A stretch of DNA of 57,139 nt. Source: Promethearchaeota archaeon (GTDB lineage Archaea; Asgardarchaeota; Lokiarchaeia; Sigyniarchaeales; SOKP01). The stretch lies in assembly GCA_018238625.1 (NCBI GenBank), contig JABCSY010000012.1:1-57139 (forward strand). Reading direction: 5' to 3'. The notes below the pieces were generated by a model. It made no database searches, had not been told where the DNA came from, and worked only from the letters and a program-made list of their open reading frames with translations. The position numbers and the translations under genes were made by a program. Shown here piece after piece: positions 25,030 to 32,460 of this stretch; within the stretch, counting starts at the first letter, position 1, and each line of letters opens with the position of its first letter.

Positions 25030-25842
25030 ATTTCGGGCTATATAGGCAAAAGAATTAGATTAGAACGAATTTTTAATAGGGAAACAAATAAGACGATCAT
25101 AGTTCCTATGGATCATGGATTAACTGTAGGTCCTATTAAAGGAATTAAAAGAAGTTTAGGTGAAATGGTAAACAAAATAGCTTTAGGGGGCGCAAATGCC
25201 GTTTTAGGGCATATAGGGATTCCGTTATACGCCCATAGAAGATATGGTCCAGATATTGGCTTAATTTTACATTTATCTGGTTCAACCTCTCTAAGTCCTG
25301 AGTCGAATTATAAAGTTTTAGTAAATAACGTATTAGACGCAGTAAAATTAGGGGCCGATGGTGTATCTTTGCATATTAATATTGGAACAAAGGCAGATCC
25401 AGAAATGCTAGAAATTCTAGGAGTAGTTTCACGTGAATGCCGAGAGTTTGGAATGCCCCTTTTGGCTATGATGTATCCTAGAGGGGAAAATATCGAAAAC
25501 GAACACGATGTTGAAGTCGTTAAAATCGCAGTAAGAGTCGCTGCTGAATTAGGGGCAGATATTGTGAAAACTAATTGGACGGGTGACCCTGATTCTTTTA
25601 GTGAAGTAATTGAAGGGTGCATGGCACCAGTAATTATCGCGGGAGGAGTTAAAGCGGGGATTAAAGAAATTTTAGAAGTAACTAAGCAATCCATAGATGT
25701 TGGAGGCGCTGGAGTTGCCTATGGAAGAAATGTATTTCAAGCGGATAATCCTACTAAAGTTGTGAAAGCGCTTTATTTAATTGTTCACAAAAATTATGAA
25801 GTAGAAGAAGCCATTAAAGAAACAAACATAAAAGGTTTATAA
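25030..25842 (+). CDS. DhnA-type class I aldolase, probable 2-amino-3,7-dideoxy-D-threo-hept-6-ulosonate (ADH) synthase, apparent ATT start
   Basis: About 270 residues of the archaeal DhnA/fructose-bisphosphate aldolase family. Key parts are IGKRIRLERIFNRET, IVPMDHGLTVGPIKG, LHLSGSTSLSP, MYPRGENI and the Schiff-base segment IVKTNWTGDP, followed by AGGVK and VGGAGVAYGRN. The MYPRG motif favours ADH synthase, which makes the aromatic-amino-acid precursor in archaea, over glycolytic aldolase. The first ATG (25108) lies inside the conserved P-M-D-H-G active-site strand, so it cannot be the start. Upstream to the stop at 25024-25026 the frame has no ATG, GTG or TTG. ATT at 25030 is preceded by GGTGAG with 7-nt spacing and gives the family's usual length; ATA at 25042 is the alternative. 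Confidence 0.85.
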   Translation: MSGYIGKRIRLERIFNRETNKTIIVPMDHGLTVGPIKGIKRSLGEMVNKIALGGANAVLGHIGIPLYAHRRYGPDIGLILHLSGSTSLSPESNYKVLVNNVLDAVKLGADGVSLHINIGTKADPEMLEILGVVSRECREFGMPLLAMMYPRGENIENEHDVEVVKIAVRVAAELGADIVKTNWTGDPDSFSEVIEGCMAPVIIAGGVKAGIKEILEVTKQSIDVGGAGVAYGRNVFQADNPTKVVKALYLIVHKNYEVEEAIKETNIKGL

Positions 25843-25881
25843 AACGCAGATTTATTAATTTAACAATAGTATTGATAATAA

Positions 25882-26250
25882 ATGAGACCCATAATCGAAA
25901 AAACTAAAGAGATTGATAAGATTAAGATTTATTTATCGCTTTTTAAATTGCAAAAAAGTTATCTCTTACTTATCTCTGATCAAGAAAACAGAGGTATCGG
26001 AAATGTAACTTTAGGAAGCCCACCTACAATTGAAGGAATGAAAGCGTCATCAGTTACACATCAGTTATTCGGAGTCCAAAGAAAATTATTAAGTAAAATT
26101 ATTGTTGATAAGACAACTTCTTATCTTAATGCCCCAGTATTATTATTGTTGTTTTTGAAATCAGTAGAAAACGAAAGCGAGATCGTAAAAGCGCTGATCT
26201 TATTTTTAAATGAAGCGTTAAATGAAATCTCTAACAATTCTGATAAGTAA
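25882..26250 (+). CDS. Small alpha-beta protein, possible PAC3/PAC4-like proteasome chaperone
   Basis: A 122-residue protein not assigned with certainty. Its strand-helix pattern is a beta strand pair (KSYLLLISDQE, GIGNVTLGSPP), then SSVTHQLFG, RKLLSKIIVDKTTS, a long hydrophobic strand APVLLLLFLKS, and a final amphipathic helix IVKALILFLNEALNEI. This order is reminiscent of eukaryotic PSMG3/PSMG4 proteasome assembly chaperones. A PAC2-family gene lies 4 kb upstream. The match is by pattern only; a different small alpha-beta family is possible. It follows ADH synthase by 40 nt and may share its transcript. Confidence 0.5.
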   Translation: MRPIIEKTKEIDKIKIYLSLFKLQKSYLLLISDQENRGIGNVTLGSPPTIEGMKASSVTHQLFGVQRKLLSKIIVDKTTSYLNAPVLLLLFLKSVENESEIVKALILFLNEALNEISNNSDK

Positions 26251-26290
26251 TTATTGAGGTTGAAATTAGAACTATTTTGAAGAGAAAAAA

Positions 26291-26456
26291 TGCAGAGAAG
26301 GGGATTTGAACCCCTGTAGACCTATGTCAATGGATCTTGAGTGTGGTTCAAAAACGCAAATGATTATGGTTTTTGAAAATGTCCATCACCGGTTGCCGCT
26401 TAATTATTCCTTATTTAGAAATAATTCTTGCTTTGACCTGGCTTGGTTATCTCTGC
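26291..26456 (-). tRNA. tRNA-Leu (CAA) with two introns
   Basis: The 166-nt gene has acceptor GCAGAGA/TCTCTGC plus discriminator A, T-arm AGGGG-TTCAAAT-CCCCT, and a class II variable arm (GAC/GTC stem). The anticodon stem ATGGA/TCCAT and the 3' part CTCAAGA of the loop give anticodon CAA. Two insertions must be removed. One lies in the D-loop and forms the hairpin AATTATTTC/GGAATAATT. The other lies near the 5' side of the anticodon loop, around positions 32/33, and forms the perfect 8-bp hairpin TCAAAAAC/GTTTTTGA. Exact splice sites are not resolved. Confidence 0.85.
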
Positions 26457-26542
26457 TCTATTTTAATCCTTTATTATCTCTTATTTATTTTGTAATGATA
26501 AATGTAAATTAATAATTTTTTGAAGATGATGTGATATTCGCA

Positions 26543-26773
26543 TTATGGTTGTAAAAAGAACATAAATACAAAAAGGACCGCCATCATCCCGAACATAAAA
26601 AGCATTTGAACTCTACTTTTTTTCTTTTTCTTTTTTTCATGTGTGAGATAATTATCTCGACAAGTTTGACTGCAAAACTGTTTATCCGTTGGCATTGCTT
26701 TTCCGCATATTGGACAATGACCATGAGGACCCCATTTCTTTTTAATTTGGTCTTTCCATGAAGTTTGAGACAT
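26543..26773 (-). CDS. DUF2116-like zinc-ribbon membrane protein
   Basis: A 76-residue protein: GHCPICGKAMPTDKQFCSQTCRDNY is cut here to its key parts, C-P-I-C and F-C-S-x-x-C, forming a treble-clef-type zinc ribbon typical of DUF2116. A Lys-rich stretch and one C-terminal transmembrane helix (about residues 55-75, LFMFGMMAVLFVFMFF) follow. It is a tail-anchored protein by layout. Function unknown. It lies between tRNA-Leu and the UMP kinase gene. Confidence 0.78.
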   Translation of the reverse strand: MSQTSWKDQIKKKWGPHGHCPICGKAMPTDKQFCSQTCRDNYLTHEKKKKKKSRVQMLFMFGMMAVLFVFMFFLQP

Positions 26774-26853
26774 TTTTATTTCATCTATATATTGACTGTT
26801 TAGAACTATGTTAGTAAAATGTTACAAATTAAAATAATTTATCATAAAAAAAC

Positions 26854-27561
26854 TTAGTTTGATATAGTAGTACCAATAATCTCTTTTTCATTTTCCCAAA
26901 ATTTGTTAAATTGAACTAACTTTTTTCCGGAAATTACCAATATTGTAATTTTACTTCTTTTTAAAATTTGTAGAGAAACTGCATCAAAAATCCTATACTC
27001 TCCCGCAGCTGCTTGCTTATCTCCTGATGATTGTAAAATTATATCTCGTAGTTTACCATAAGAAAGATGTTTAATCAATTTTGCATCTTTAAAGAGCTTT
27101 GGATCTTTATCAAATATACCTTCTACATCTGTGAGGATTATTAACTTGTTTGCATTTATATACTCTGCAACTTCAATTGCTACGGAGGTTGTCGATTGAC
27201 CCAGTTGTAAACCACCCATTACTACAATTTTATGAGTTAGAATAGCAATTGATAACTCTTCAATTGATTTTGGTACTTGGGGGTAAGCAAATTCTTTCAA
27301 ATTGGAAATAATTAATCGAGAATTTATACGCGAAATATCAATTCCAATCAAATCACATAAGGCCTCATTCTGAGTAAAATCTCTTATAACATCAATGTAT
27401 TCCCTCGCTATTATTCCTCCTCCACAAACAATAACAATGGAATCGTATTCTTTATTGTTTTTGACTATATTGCAAAATTCAGTAATTTTTTTAGAATTTA
27501 TCGTTTTCCCTTCAGAAAATAAAAGAGAACCCCCAATCTTTATCACAATATTCTTTTTCAT
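26854..27561 (-). CDS. pyrH: Uridylate kinase, archaeal type
   Basis: A 235-residue amino-acid-kinase-fold enzyme that phosphorylates UMP to UDP. It has the N-terminal IKIGGSLLF, the VCGGGIIAREYI loop, a family segment LIGIDISRINSRLLI-like (here IGIDISRINSRL), MGGLQLGQSTTSVA and LTDVEGIFDKDPK. The order and length fit archaeal UMP kinases better than acetylglutamate or fosfomycin-type kinases. Because an MfnB gene lies nearby, the related MfnE kinase of methanofuran synthesis was considered, but the UMP-kinase signature is closer. Divergent from pantoate kinase. Confidence 0.85.
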   Translation of the reverse strand: MKKNIVIKIGGSLLFSEGKTINSKKITEFCNIVKNNKEYDSIVIVCGGGIIAREYIDVIRDFTQNEALCDLIGIDISRINSRLIISNLKEFAYPQVPKSIEELSIAILTHKIVVMGGLQLGQSTTSVAIEVAEYINANKLIILTDVEGIFDKDPKLFKDAKLIKHLSYGKLRDIILQSSGDKQAAAGEYRIFDAVSLQILKRSKITILVISGKKLVQFNKFWENEKEIIGTTISN

Positions 27562-27637
27562 AATAAAATATAATTGATTTTTATTTTTTAATAATATATA
27601 TTATAATTGAATTGATAAATTTGATTATTCAAGGAGT

Positions 27638-28591
27638 ATGGCTAATACGACAAATAAAATTACAGTTGAAGTTCCACATCGTATTTCTGGCTTTTTTGAG
27701 ATTGTAGATAAAAAGAATGGTAATATAATTAACACCCCTGAGCAAATTGGTTCTCGAGGAGCCGGATTTAACGTAAGTGGGAAAGGAAGAACAGATTTAT
27801 CATTTGAAAACTTAGAGAAGGGAAAAGAAAGTTGTTGTACAATTTATATTAATGAAGAAAAGTTTGATAAAAAAGCAGAAACAACACATTTTATCTTTGA
27901 TTATGTTAAAAAATTGATAAAGGATCCCGTTAAAGTTAAAATCGAACATTTTTTCGATTTACCCGTTGGATGCGGATATGGCGCAAGTGGTTCAGGTGCA
28001 TTAGGAACGATTTTTGGGTTGAATAAACTATTTAATCTAAACTTGGGCGTTTTAGAAAATGGAAAGATTGCTCATATTGCAGAAGTTGTAAAAAAAACGG
28101 GATTAGGAACCGTGTGCGGCCAATTAGGAAGAGGTCTATGCATATTAAAAGAACCAGGTTATCCTTGCACCTATGAACGCTTAAAAAGTCCTAGTGATCT
28201 TTTAGTGATTTGTGGCTCTTTTGGAACGATACAAACAAAATCGATCTTATCAGATGCAAGTTTGAGTTCAAAAATAAAACGAGCTGGTAAGATTGCTTTG
28301 AATAAATTAATGTTAGAGCCTAATTATAGAAGTTTTATTAGGGTTTCATTTCAATTTGTAGAGGAGTCAGAGATAATAAATATTTTACATTTAGATAGAA
28401 TTAGGGATTTATTAAATGATTTACACAAATTAGACATCATTGGTGCCAGTATGAATCAATTAGGGCGCTCAGTTTACATATTTTGCAAAAAAGGAAGCGA
28501 AAACGAGGTTTTGGAAGTTTTAAATACATATAAACCAGATATATTAATATTTAAATTAACTATTAATAACAAAAATACAATCTCTTTTTAA
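27638..28591 (+). CDS. Pantoate kinase (archaeal GHMP kinase)
   Basis: A 317-residue GHMP-superfamily kinase that phosphorylates pantoate to 4-phosphopantoate, the step before phosphopantothenate synthetase. The N-terminus has VEVPHRISGFFEI and the nucleotide motif is GCGYGASGSGAL at residues about 111-122. IGSRGAGFNV and the later GLGTVCGQLGRG are typical of the archaeal PoK family. The C-terminal segment IGASMNQLGRSVY completes the active site. Together with PanE and the synthetase in this window it supports a full archaeal pantothenate route. It converges on proC, 5 nt between stops. Confidence 0.88.
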   Translation: MANTTNKITVEVPHRISGFFEIVDKKNGNIINTPEQIGSRGAGFNVSGKGRTDLSFENLEKGKESCCTIYINEEKFDKKAETTHFIFDYVKKLIKDPVKVKIEHFFDLPVGCGYGASGSGALGTIFGLNKLFNLNLGVLENGKIAHIAEVVKKTGLGTVCGQLGRGLCILKEPGYPCTYERLKSPSDLLVICGSFGTIQTKSILSDASLSSKIKRAGKIALNKLMLEPNYRSFIRVSFQFVEESEIINILHLDRIRDLLNDLHKLDIIGASMNQLGRSVYIFCKKGSENEVLEVLNTYKPDILIFKLTINNKNTISF

Positions 28592-28596
28592 AAAAA

Positions 28597-29421
28597 TTAA
28601 TTTTTAGTTTTTGCAGAATTCAATGATTTTGATTTTATTGTAGCTGATTCTACGGCCCTAATCATGGTTGCTCTCAATTTAGCTGATTCAATTTCATGTA
28701 TTGCAGTAATAGTCGTCCCTCCAGGGGTGGCTACCATATCTTTCAGTTCCCCGGGGTGTTTACCTGTTTCTAATAGTAATTTTGCAGAACCCAAAACCGT
28801 TTGAGCAGCTAATTTTAGAGATACGGCTCTAGGTAAGCCCATTTTCACGCCACCGTCAGCTAATGCTTCAATAATAATAAAAATATATGCAGGACCGCTT
28901 CCAGATAGTCCTGTAACCGCATCTAAATGAACTTCATCTAATTCTACTACTATACCAACAGCATTAAAAAGTTTTTTAACAAAGTCTATTTGGTAATTTT
29001 TGATGTTTTCATTGTATGCCATTGCCGTTGCTGCAGCACCTACAAGTGCTGGAGTGTTTGTCATTATTCTTATTAATCCAATTGGGCTATTAATATATTT
29101 AGTAATGTGAGTAAGAGAAATTCCTGCTGCTACAGAGATAATTGTTTGTTGTTCTGTGATTATTGAGCCAATTTCAAGCAAAACGGTATCAATTACTTGA
29201 GGAATAACAGCAATTAAAATGTATTTGGATGAACGCACTAAATCCGCATTACTTTCAGCAATCTCAACATTAAATTCCTTAGATCGTATATTTCTTTTGT
29301 CTTCATCAATATCAAAAATAATAATTTCATTTTTATTAAGAGTATTCGTAGAAATTAATCTCTTTAATAAACTAGAACCGATTTTTCCAATCCCGATAAT
29401 TCCCAATTCTTTGTTGTGCAT
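28597..29421 (-). CDS. proC: Pyrroline-5-carboxylate reductase
   Basis: A 274-residue enzyme for the last step of proline synthesis, reducing pyrroline-5-carboxylate with NAD(P)H. The Rossmann motif is LGIIGIGKIGSSL. The catalytic-domain signature SGSGPAYIFIIIEALADGG is intact, followed by the ProC-specific HPGELKDMVATPGGTTI. Length is normal. No other proline genes are nearby. Confidence 0.94.
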   Translation of the reverse strand: MHNKELGIIGIGKIGSSLLKRLISTNTLNKNEIIIFDIDEDKRNIRSKEFNVEIAESNADLVRSSKYILIAVIPQVIDTVLLEIGSIITEQQTIISVAAGISLTHITKYINSPIGLIRIMTNTPALVGAAATAMAYNENIKNYQIDFVKKLFNAVGIVVELDEVHLDAVTGLSGSGPAYIFIIIEALADGGVKMGLPRAVSLKLAAQTVLGSAKLLLETGKHPGELKDMVATPGGTTITAIHEIESAKLRATMIRAVESATIKSKSLNSAKTKN

Positions 29422-29507
29422 AAATTTAGTTTATTAATGTAACCAAAATAATGTTATTAAATAGAACGATTATTTTAAAAATTTAAAAAGCATTTCTCAG
29501 ATAATAT

Positions 29508-30032
29508 TCAATTAAATACATCACTAAGATTATTTGCTATAAAATCAGAAGATCTTATTCCAAAATCGGTCCATAAATTAATTTCTAAAATAATTTTGTC
29601 TTTTACTTTGTTAATTTGATGAAACTTATTATGTTGAAAAAATTGAATCCCTTTTTTATATTTATGAGGTAATTCTACAAAAATAGAAGCAATTCCTTTT
29701 TTTTTTTGAATGGCTAAGTAGTTTATTAATATTTTTTTTCCAATATGCTTTTTCCTGAAATTTGGATTTACATATATTAGATAGAGATTCGTTTTAGGCA
29801 CAATTTTTTCCAAAGAATCAACCTTGTGATTTTTTTCTTCCGCAACTAAAATTCCCACTAAAAGTTTCTTATAATATGCTTTTAATGTGAAATATTTGCG
29901 ATTTAAAAAATTAATATTAAAATCTTCAATTAGTTGTAAAAATTCTTTAGCACACAGATTCAACTCTATTAAATCTTCTTTATTTGCTTCTTTTATAATG
30001 ATGTCTGGATCGTCTATTTGAAATTCTCTCAT
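29508..30032 (-). CDS. GNAT-family acetyltransferase
   Basis: A 174-residue acetyltransferase-like protein. Strand beta-4 (LYLIYVNPNF) leads into RKKHIGKKIL, an acetyl-CoA loop of the R/QxxGxG/A type with the last Gly/Ala replaced by Lys, so binding may be atypical. FVELPHKYKKGIQFFQHNKF corresponds to the usual alpha-4/beta-6 region. Substrate unknown. It begins 8 nt after the MfnB gene on the same strand, so the two are probably co-transcribed. Confidence 0.72.
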   Translation of the reverse strand: MREFQIDDPDIIIKEANKEDLIELNLCAKEFLQLIEDFNINFLNRKYFTLKAYYKKLLVGILVAEEKNHKVDSLEKIVPKTNLYLIYVNPNFRKKHIGKKILINYLAIQKKKGIASIFVELPHKYKKGIQFFQHNKFHQINKVKDKIILEINLWTDFGIRSSDFIANNLSDVFN

Positions 30033-30039
30033 AAACGGT

Positions 30040-30774
30040 TTAATTGTATAATTCTGATTTTAATTCTTCAATAAGATATCCTTTTATCATTCCATGATTT
30101 CTGTCATATCCTTCACAAACCACGCTCCTAACGCCAATTAAATCGGGTGATATCTCTTTTATTTTCGGGATTGAATCTTTCAATAAGTTTCCAGCTAGAG
30201 CAACTTCAAGGTTTAACTCTTTTGATTTATCTCTAAACTGTTTAAGTTGTTTAACATTTAAAAAATCGAACAAATTTTTTCCATCTTTGATGTATGTATC
30301 AAGCATTGCAATATCAGAACCAGATTTTTCTGCGATAGTGGGAATGGATAAAAAATCTGGTGATGAATTCATCCGTATTCTGTCGGCATAACCCGCTACG
30401 ACGATCTTTATACTCTTATCATAATCTTTTACAGCTTTTACAACTTTAGTCATTAAATTAATGCCTTCTTTTTCGGTATTTGGCCCTTTAAGCCCCACTT
30501 TAATAATATCCGCCCCCGATACTGCAGCACCTAGAGCGGCTAACGAAGCTGAACCCGGTAAATTAGGGAAATCTCCAATAGTTGCGCTCAATAATTGAGA
30601 GTTATTAGGAGGAATTAGGTTTTTCATTTTTTTTATAATCCAAGGAAAATTTGCTCCAAGAGAACCTTCGCTTGGATTTTTACAATCGATATAATTCACA
30701 TCTTTATGTTGAACAATAACTTTTGCTTCCTCAATATCTTTAGGGCTTATCAATAATTTGATTCTTTTTTGCAT
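30040..30774 (-). CDS. mfnB: MfnB-like (5-formylfuran-3-yl)methyl phosphate synthase
   Basis: A 244-residue TIM-barrel enzyme of the MfnB family (DUF556), which makes the furan phosphate precursor of methanofuran from two glyceraldehyde 3-phosphates. It begins KRIKLLISPKDIEEA, with the active-site strand YIDCKNPSEGSLGANFPW. KVGLKG and VVAGYADR carry further expected Lys and Asp residues, and DIAMLDTYIKDGKNL the C-terminal catalytic pair. The product suggests methanofuran or a related C1 carrier. It forms a probable pair with the GNAT gene downstream. A HisA-like protein of a type common in C1-carrier organisms follows at 31.5 kb. Confidence 0.85.
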   Translation of the reverse strand: MQKRIKLLISPKDIEEAKVIVQHKDVNYIDCKNPSEGSLGANFPWIIKKMKNLIPPNNSQLLSATIGDFPNLPGSASLAALGAAVSGADIIKVGLKGPNTEKEGINLMTKVVKAVKDYDKSIKIVVAGYADRIRMNSSPDFLSIPTIAEKSGSDIAMLDTYIKDGKNLFDFLNVKQLKQFRDKSKELNLEVALAGNLLKDSIPKIKEISPDLIGVRSVVCEGYDRNHGMIKGYLIEELKSELYN

Positions 30775-30906
30775 AATCAGTCAAATTTAAATGTCTTTTT
30801 GAATGGAACGATTAGAATTTACTCATTTAATAAATAAATGCGTTTAATAATAGATCTTTTATATTACTAAGCTAAAATAATTTTTTATTTTTAGATATTT
30901 GTAATT

Positions 30907-30982
30907 AAATTAAAACATATAAAGAACAAATGATATAAAAATTTAAATTAAAACATATAAAGAACAAATGATATAAAAATTT
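30907..30982 (+). repeat. Perfect 38-bp tandem duplication upstream of RING-like gene
   Basis: Units 30907-30944 and 30945-30982 are identical, and the first eight bases (aaattaaa) begin a third copy. Each unit contains catataaag and gatataaaaa, both TATA-like, so the duplication doubles a possible core promoter about 50-120 nt upstream of the start at 31029. Confidence 0.9.
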
Positions 30983-31028
30983 AAATTAAATAATTATTAT
31001 TAAATATCAAAAAAATCATGAATTTATT

Positions 31029-31559
31029 ATGTCACCAAAAGAAATCACAAAAGTAGACATAACAAACGAAGTATTTAGAGAGCCATTTGAAGTTATTAAA
31101 CAAATATCCTTAAATTTAGATGGATTAAAATATACTAAAGTTATTCAAACATTTGTAATGGAAGATCGAAGATTGAACCTCTCTTTAGAAAATCAAGGAT
31201 CCAGTTATTTCAAGGGTAAAGTTGTTTGGATTGGCAATAAAAAGGATGATAGCGAAGGAACTATCTTTTGCGTTGATATTAAAACGGAATTAAAACAGAT
31301 TAATCCTACTGCTGAAAATACTGAAAATGTTGTGCTTGATATAAAAAAGGAAATTATTAGAATATCTACTGCATCCAAAACGAAATGTACAGTTTGTGGA
31401 AAGCCCATTGAAATTTTCGATGAAGTAACTGGTTGTCCAATTTGTGAAGCGAAAGCCCATAAAGGACATTTCATAGATTGGGTAAGAATGAAACATGCTT
31501 GTCCAGTTTGTAAAAAATCATTAAATGTATCAAGTTCTGGTGTGATTTTTATCGATTAA
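31029..31559 (+). CDS. RING-like zinc-binding protein
   Basis: A 176-residue protein. Residues about 1-115 are a beta-rich domain that I do not recognise. The C-terminal 60 residues carry eight ordered ligands: CTVC, then GCPIC, H-x-x-H (AHKGHF) and CPVC, with the conserved Trp in HFIDWV. The spacing C-x2-C-x11-C-x2-C-x4-H-x2-H-...-C-x2-C and the F-x-x-W...C-P-x-C end are those of RING-like fingers found in archaeal small RING proteins and eukaryotic E3 ligases. A ubiquitin-like protein and an E2 are encoded 25 kb away, so an E3-like role is plausible but unproven. Its last 4 nt overlap the convergent HisA-like gene. Confidence 0.7.
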   Translation: MSPKEITKVDITNEVFREPFEVIKQISLNLDGLKYTKVIQTFVMEDRRLNLSLENQGSSYFKGKVVWIGNKKDDSEGTIFCVDIKTELKQINPTAENTENVVLDIKKEIIRISTASKTKCTVCGKPIEIFDEVTGCPICEAKAHKGHFIDWVRMKHACPVCKKSLNVSSSGVIFID

Positions 31560-32299
31560 CTTTGATTAAACCTTCTTATTTTATCAAAATTGATAGTTCC
31601 ATCGTGTAAAGCGGTTCCTATTAGAACTCCTGAGAAATTATGCTGATGATATAATTTTATATCATCTATATCCTTAATTCCCCCTCCAACGATTATATTT
31701 CCCTTAAAACTATCCCTTATTTCTTGATATAACTGCGGGATTCCGCCTAACTTTTGCCCTATTTTATAAAGATCAAGTAGAATTATTTTTTCAACACCTA
31801 AATTTTCAATCTTCTTTATAATTTCAATTGGTTTCTGTTTTTGTAATTCTTTTATATTGGTTTGAATCAATTCGTTGTACATATCAATACTTACAATGGT
31901 TTTATTCTTACCAAAAATTTGTAAACATTTAGAAATGACTTTTAATTTTTTTATCGTCTCTAATCCTAATATTAATGCATCTATGTTATATTTAGAATAC
32001 ATTCTAACATTCTTTATAGATAAAATTCCTGGATCTATAATGATTTTAACATTTGGTATGGCTAAAATTTTATCTAATAAACTGAAATTAGGTTCTTTTT
32101 TGATTATTGCATCTAAATCGGCAATATATATATCATTAATTTCATACTCATCTTTTAATTTTTTAACAATTTTTATTGGATCACAGTTATTTATCCATAC
32201 CGCCTTTAACGGTTTATATCTCTCTCGTTCCCCTTTTATTGCATGGACTGCCTCAGAATTTAACACGTCAATTACAGGTATGATTTTAAAACTACTCAT
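31556..32299 (-). CDS. HisA-like TIM-barrel protein (COG1411 type)
   Basis: A 247-residue protein related to the histidine-pathway isomerase HisA. It begins FKIIPVIDVLNSEAVHAIKG and contains IYIADLDAI, IIIDPGI, TIVSIDMYNEL, IIVGGGIKDIDD and GVLIGTALHDG. The paired phosphate-binding Gly loops are kept, but the rest matches the archaeal HisA-related group of unknown function more than true HisA. No histidine genes are nearby. Substrate is likely a phosphorylated aldose or related compound. Confidence 0.78.
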   Translation of the reverse strand: MSSFKIIPVIDVLNSEAVHAIKGERERYKPLKAVWINNCDPIKIVKKLKDEYEINDIYIADLDAIIKKEPNFSLLDKILAIPNVKIIIDPGILSIKNVRMYSKYNIDALILGLETIKKLKVISKCLQIFGKNKTIVSIDMYNELIQTNIKELQKQKPIEIIKKIENLGVEKIILLDLYKIGQKLGGIPQLYQEIRDSFKGNIIVGGGIKDIDDIKLYHQHNFSGVLIGTALHDGTINFDKIRRFNQS

Positions 32300-32460
32300 C
32301 TTTTTAACTTAAAACTTTTATTTTTTCTAATATATCGACAAATTACCAATATGAAATACTCTTTTTTTTTTTTAATAGTGATTAATTAATTATTAAATAG
32401 TTTTATTTTTAAAGTATTAATTCTAAAATTATCTTTGAATAAACAAACCTTTTTAAAGTA

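Noticed and set aside
26854..27561. MfnE-type aminomethylfuran phosphate kinase
   Set aside because: Sequence segments match archaeal UMP kinase more closely, despite the nearby MfnB gene.
30907..30982. CRISPR array
   Set aside because: Two adjacent identical units without spacers are a tandem duplication; no array or cas gene is present.
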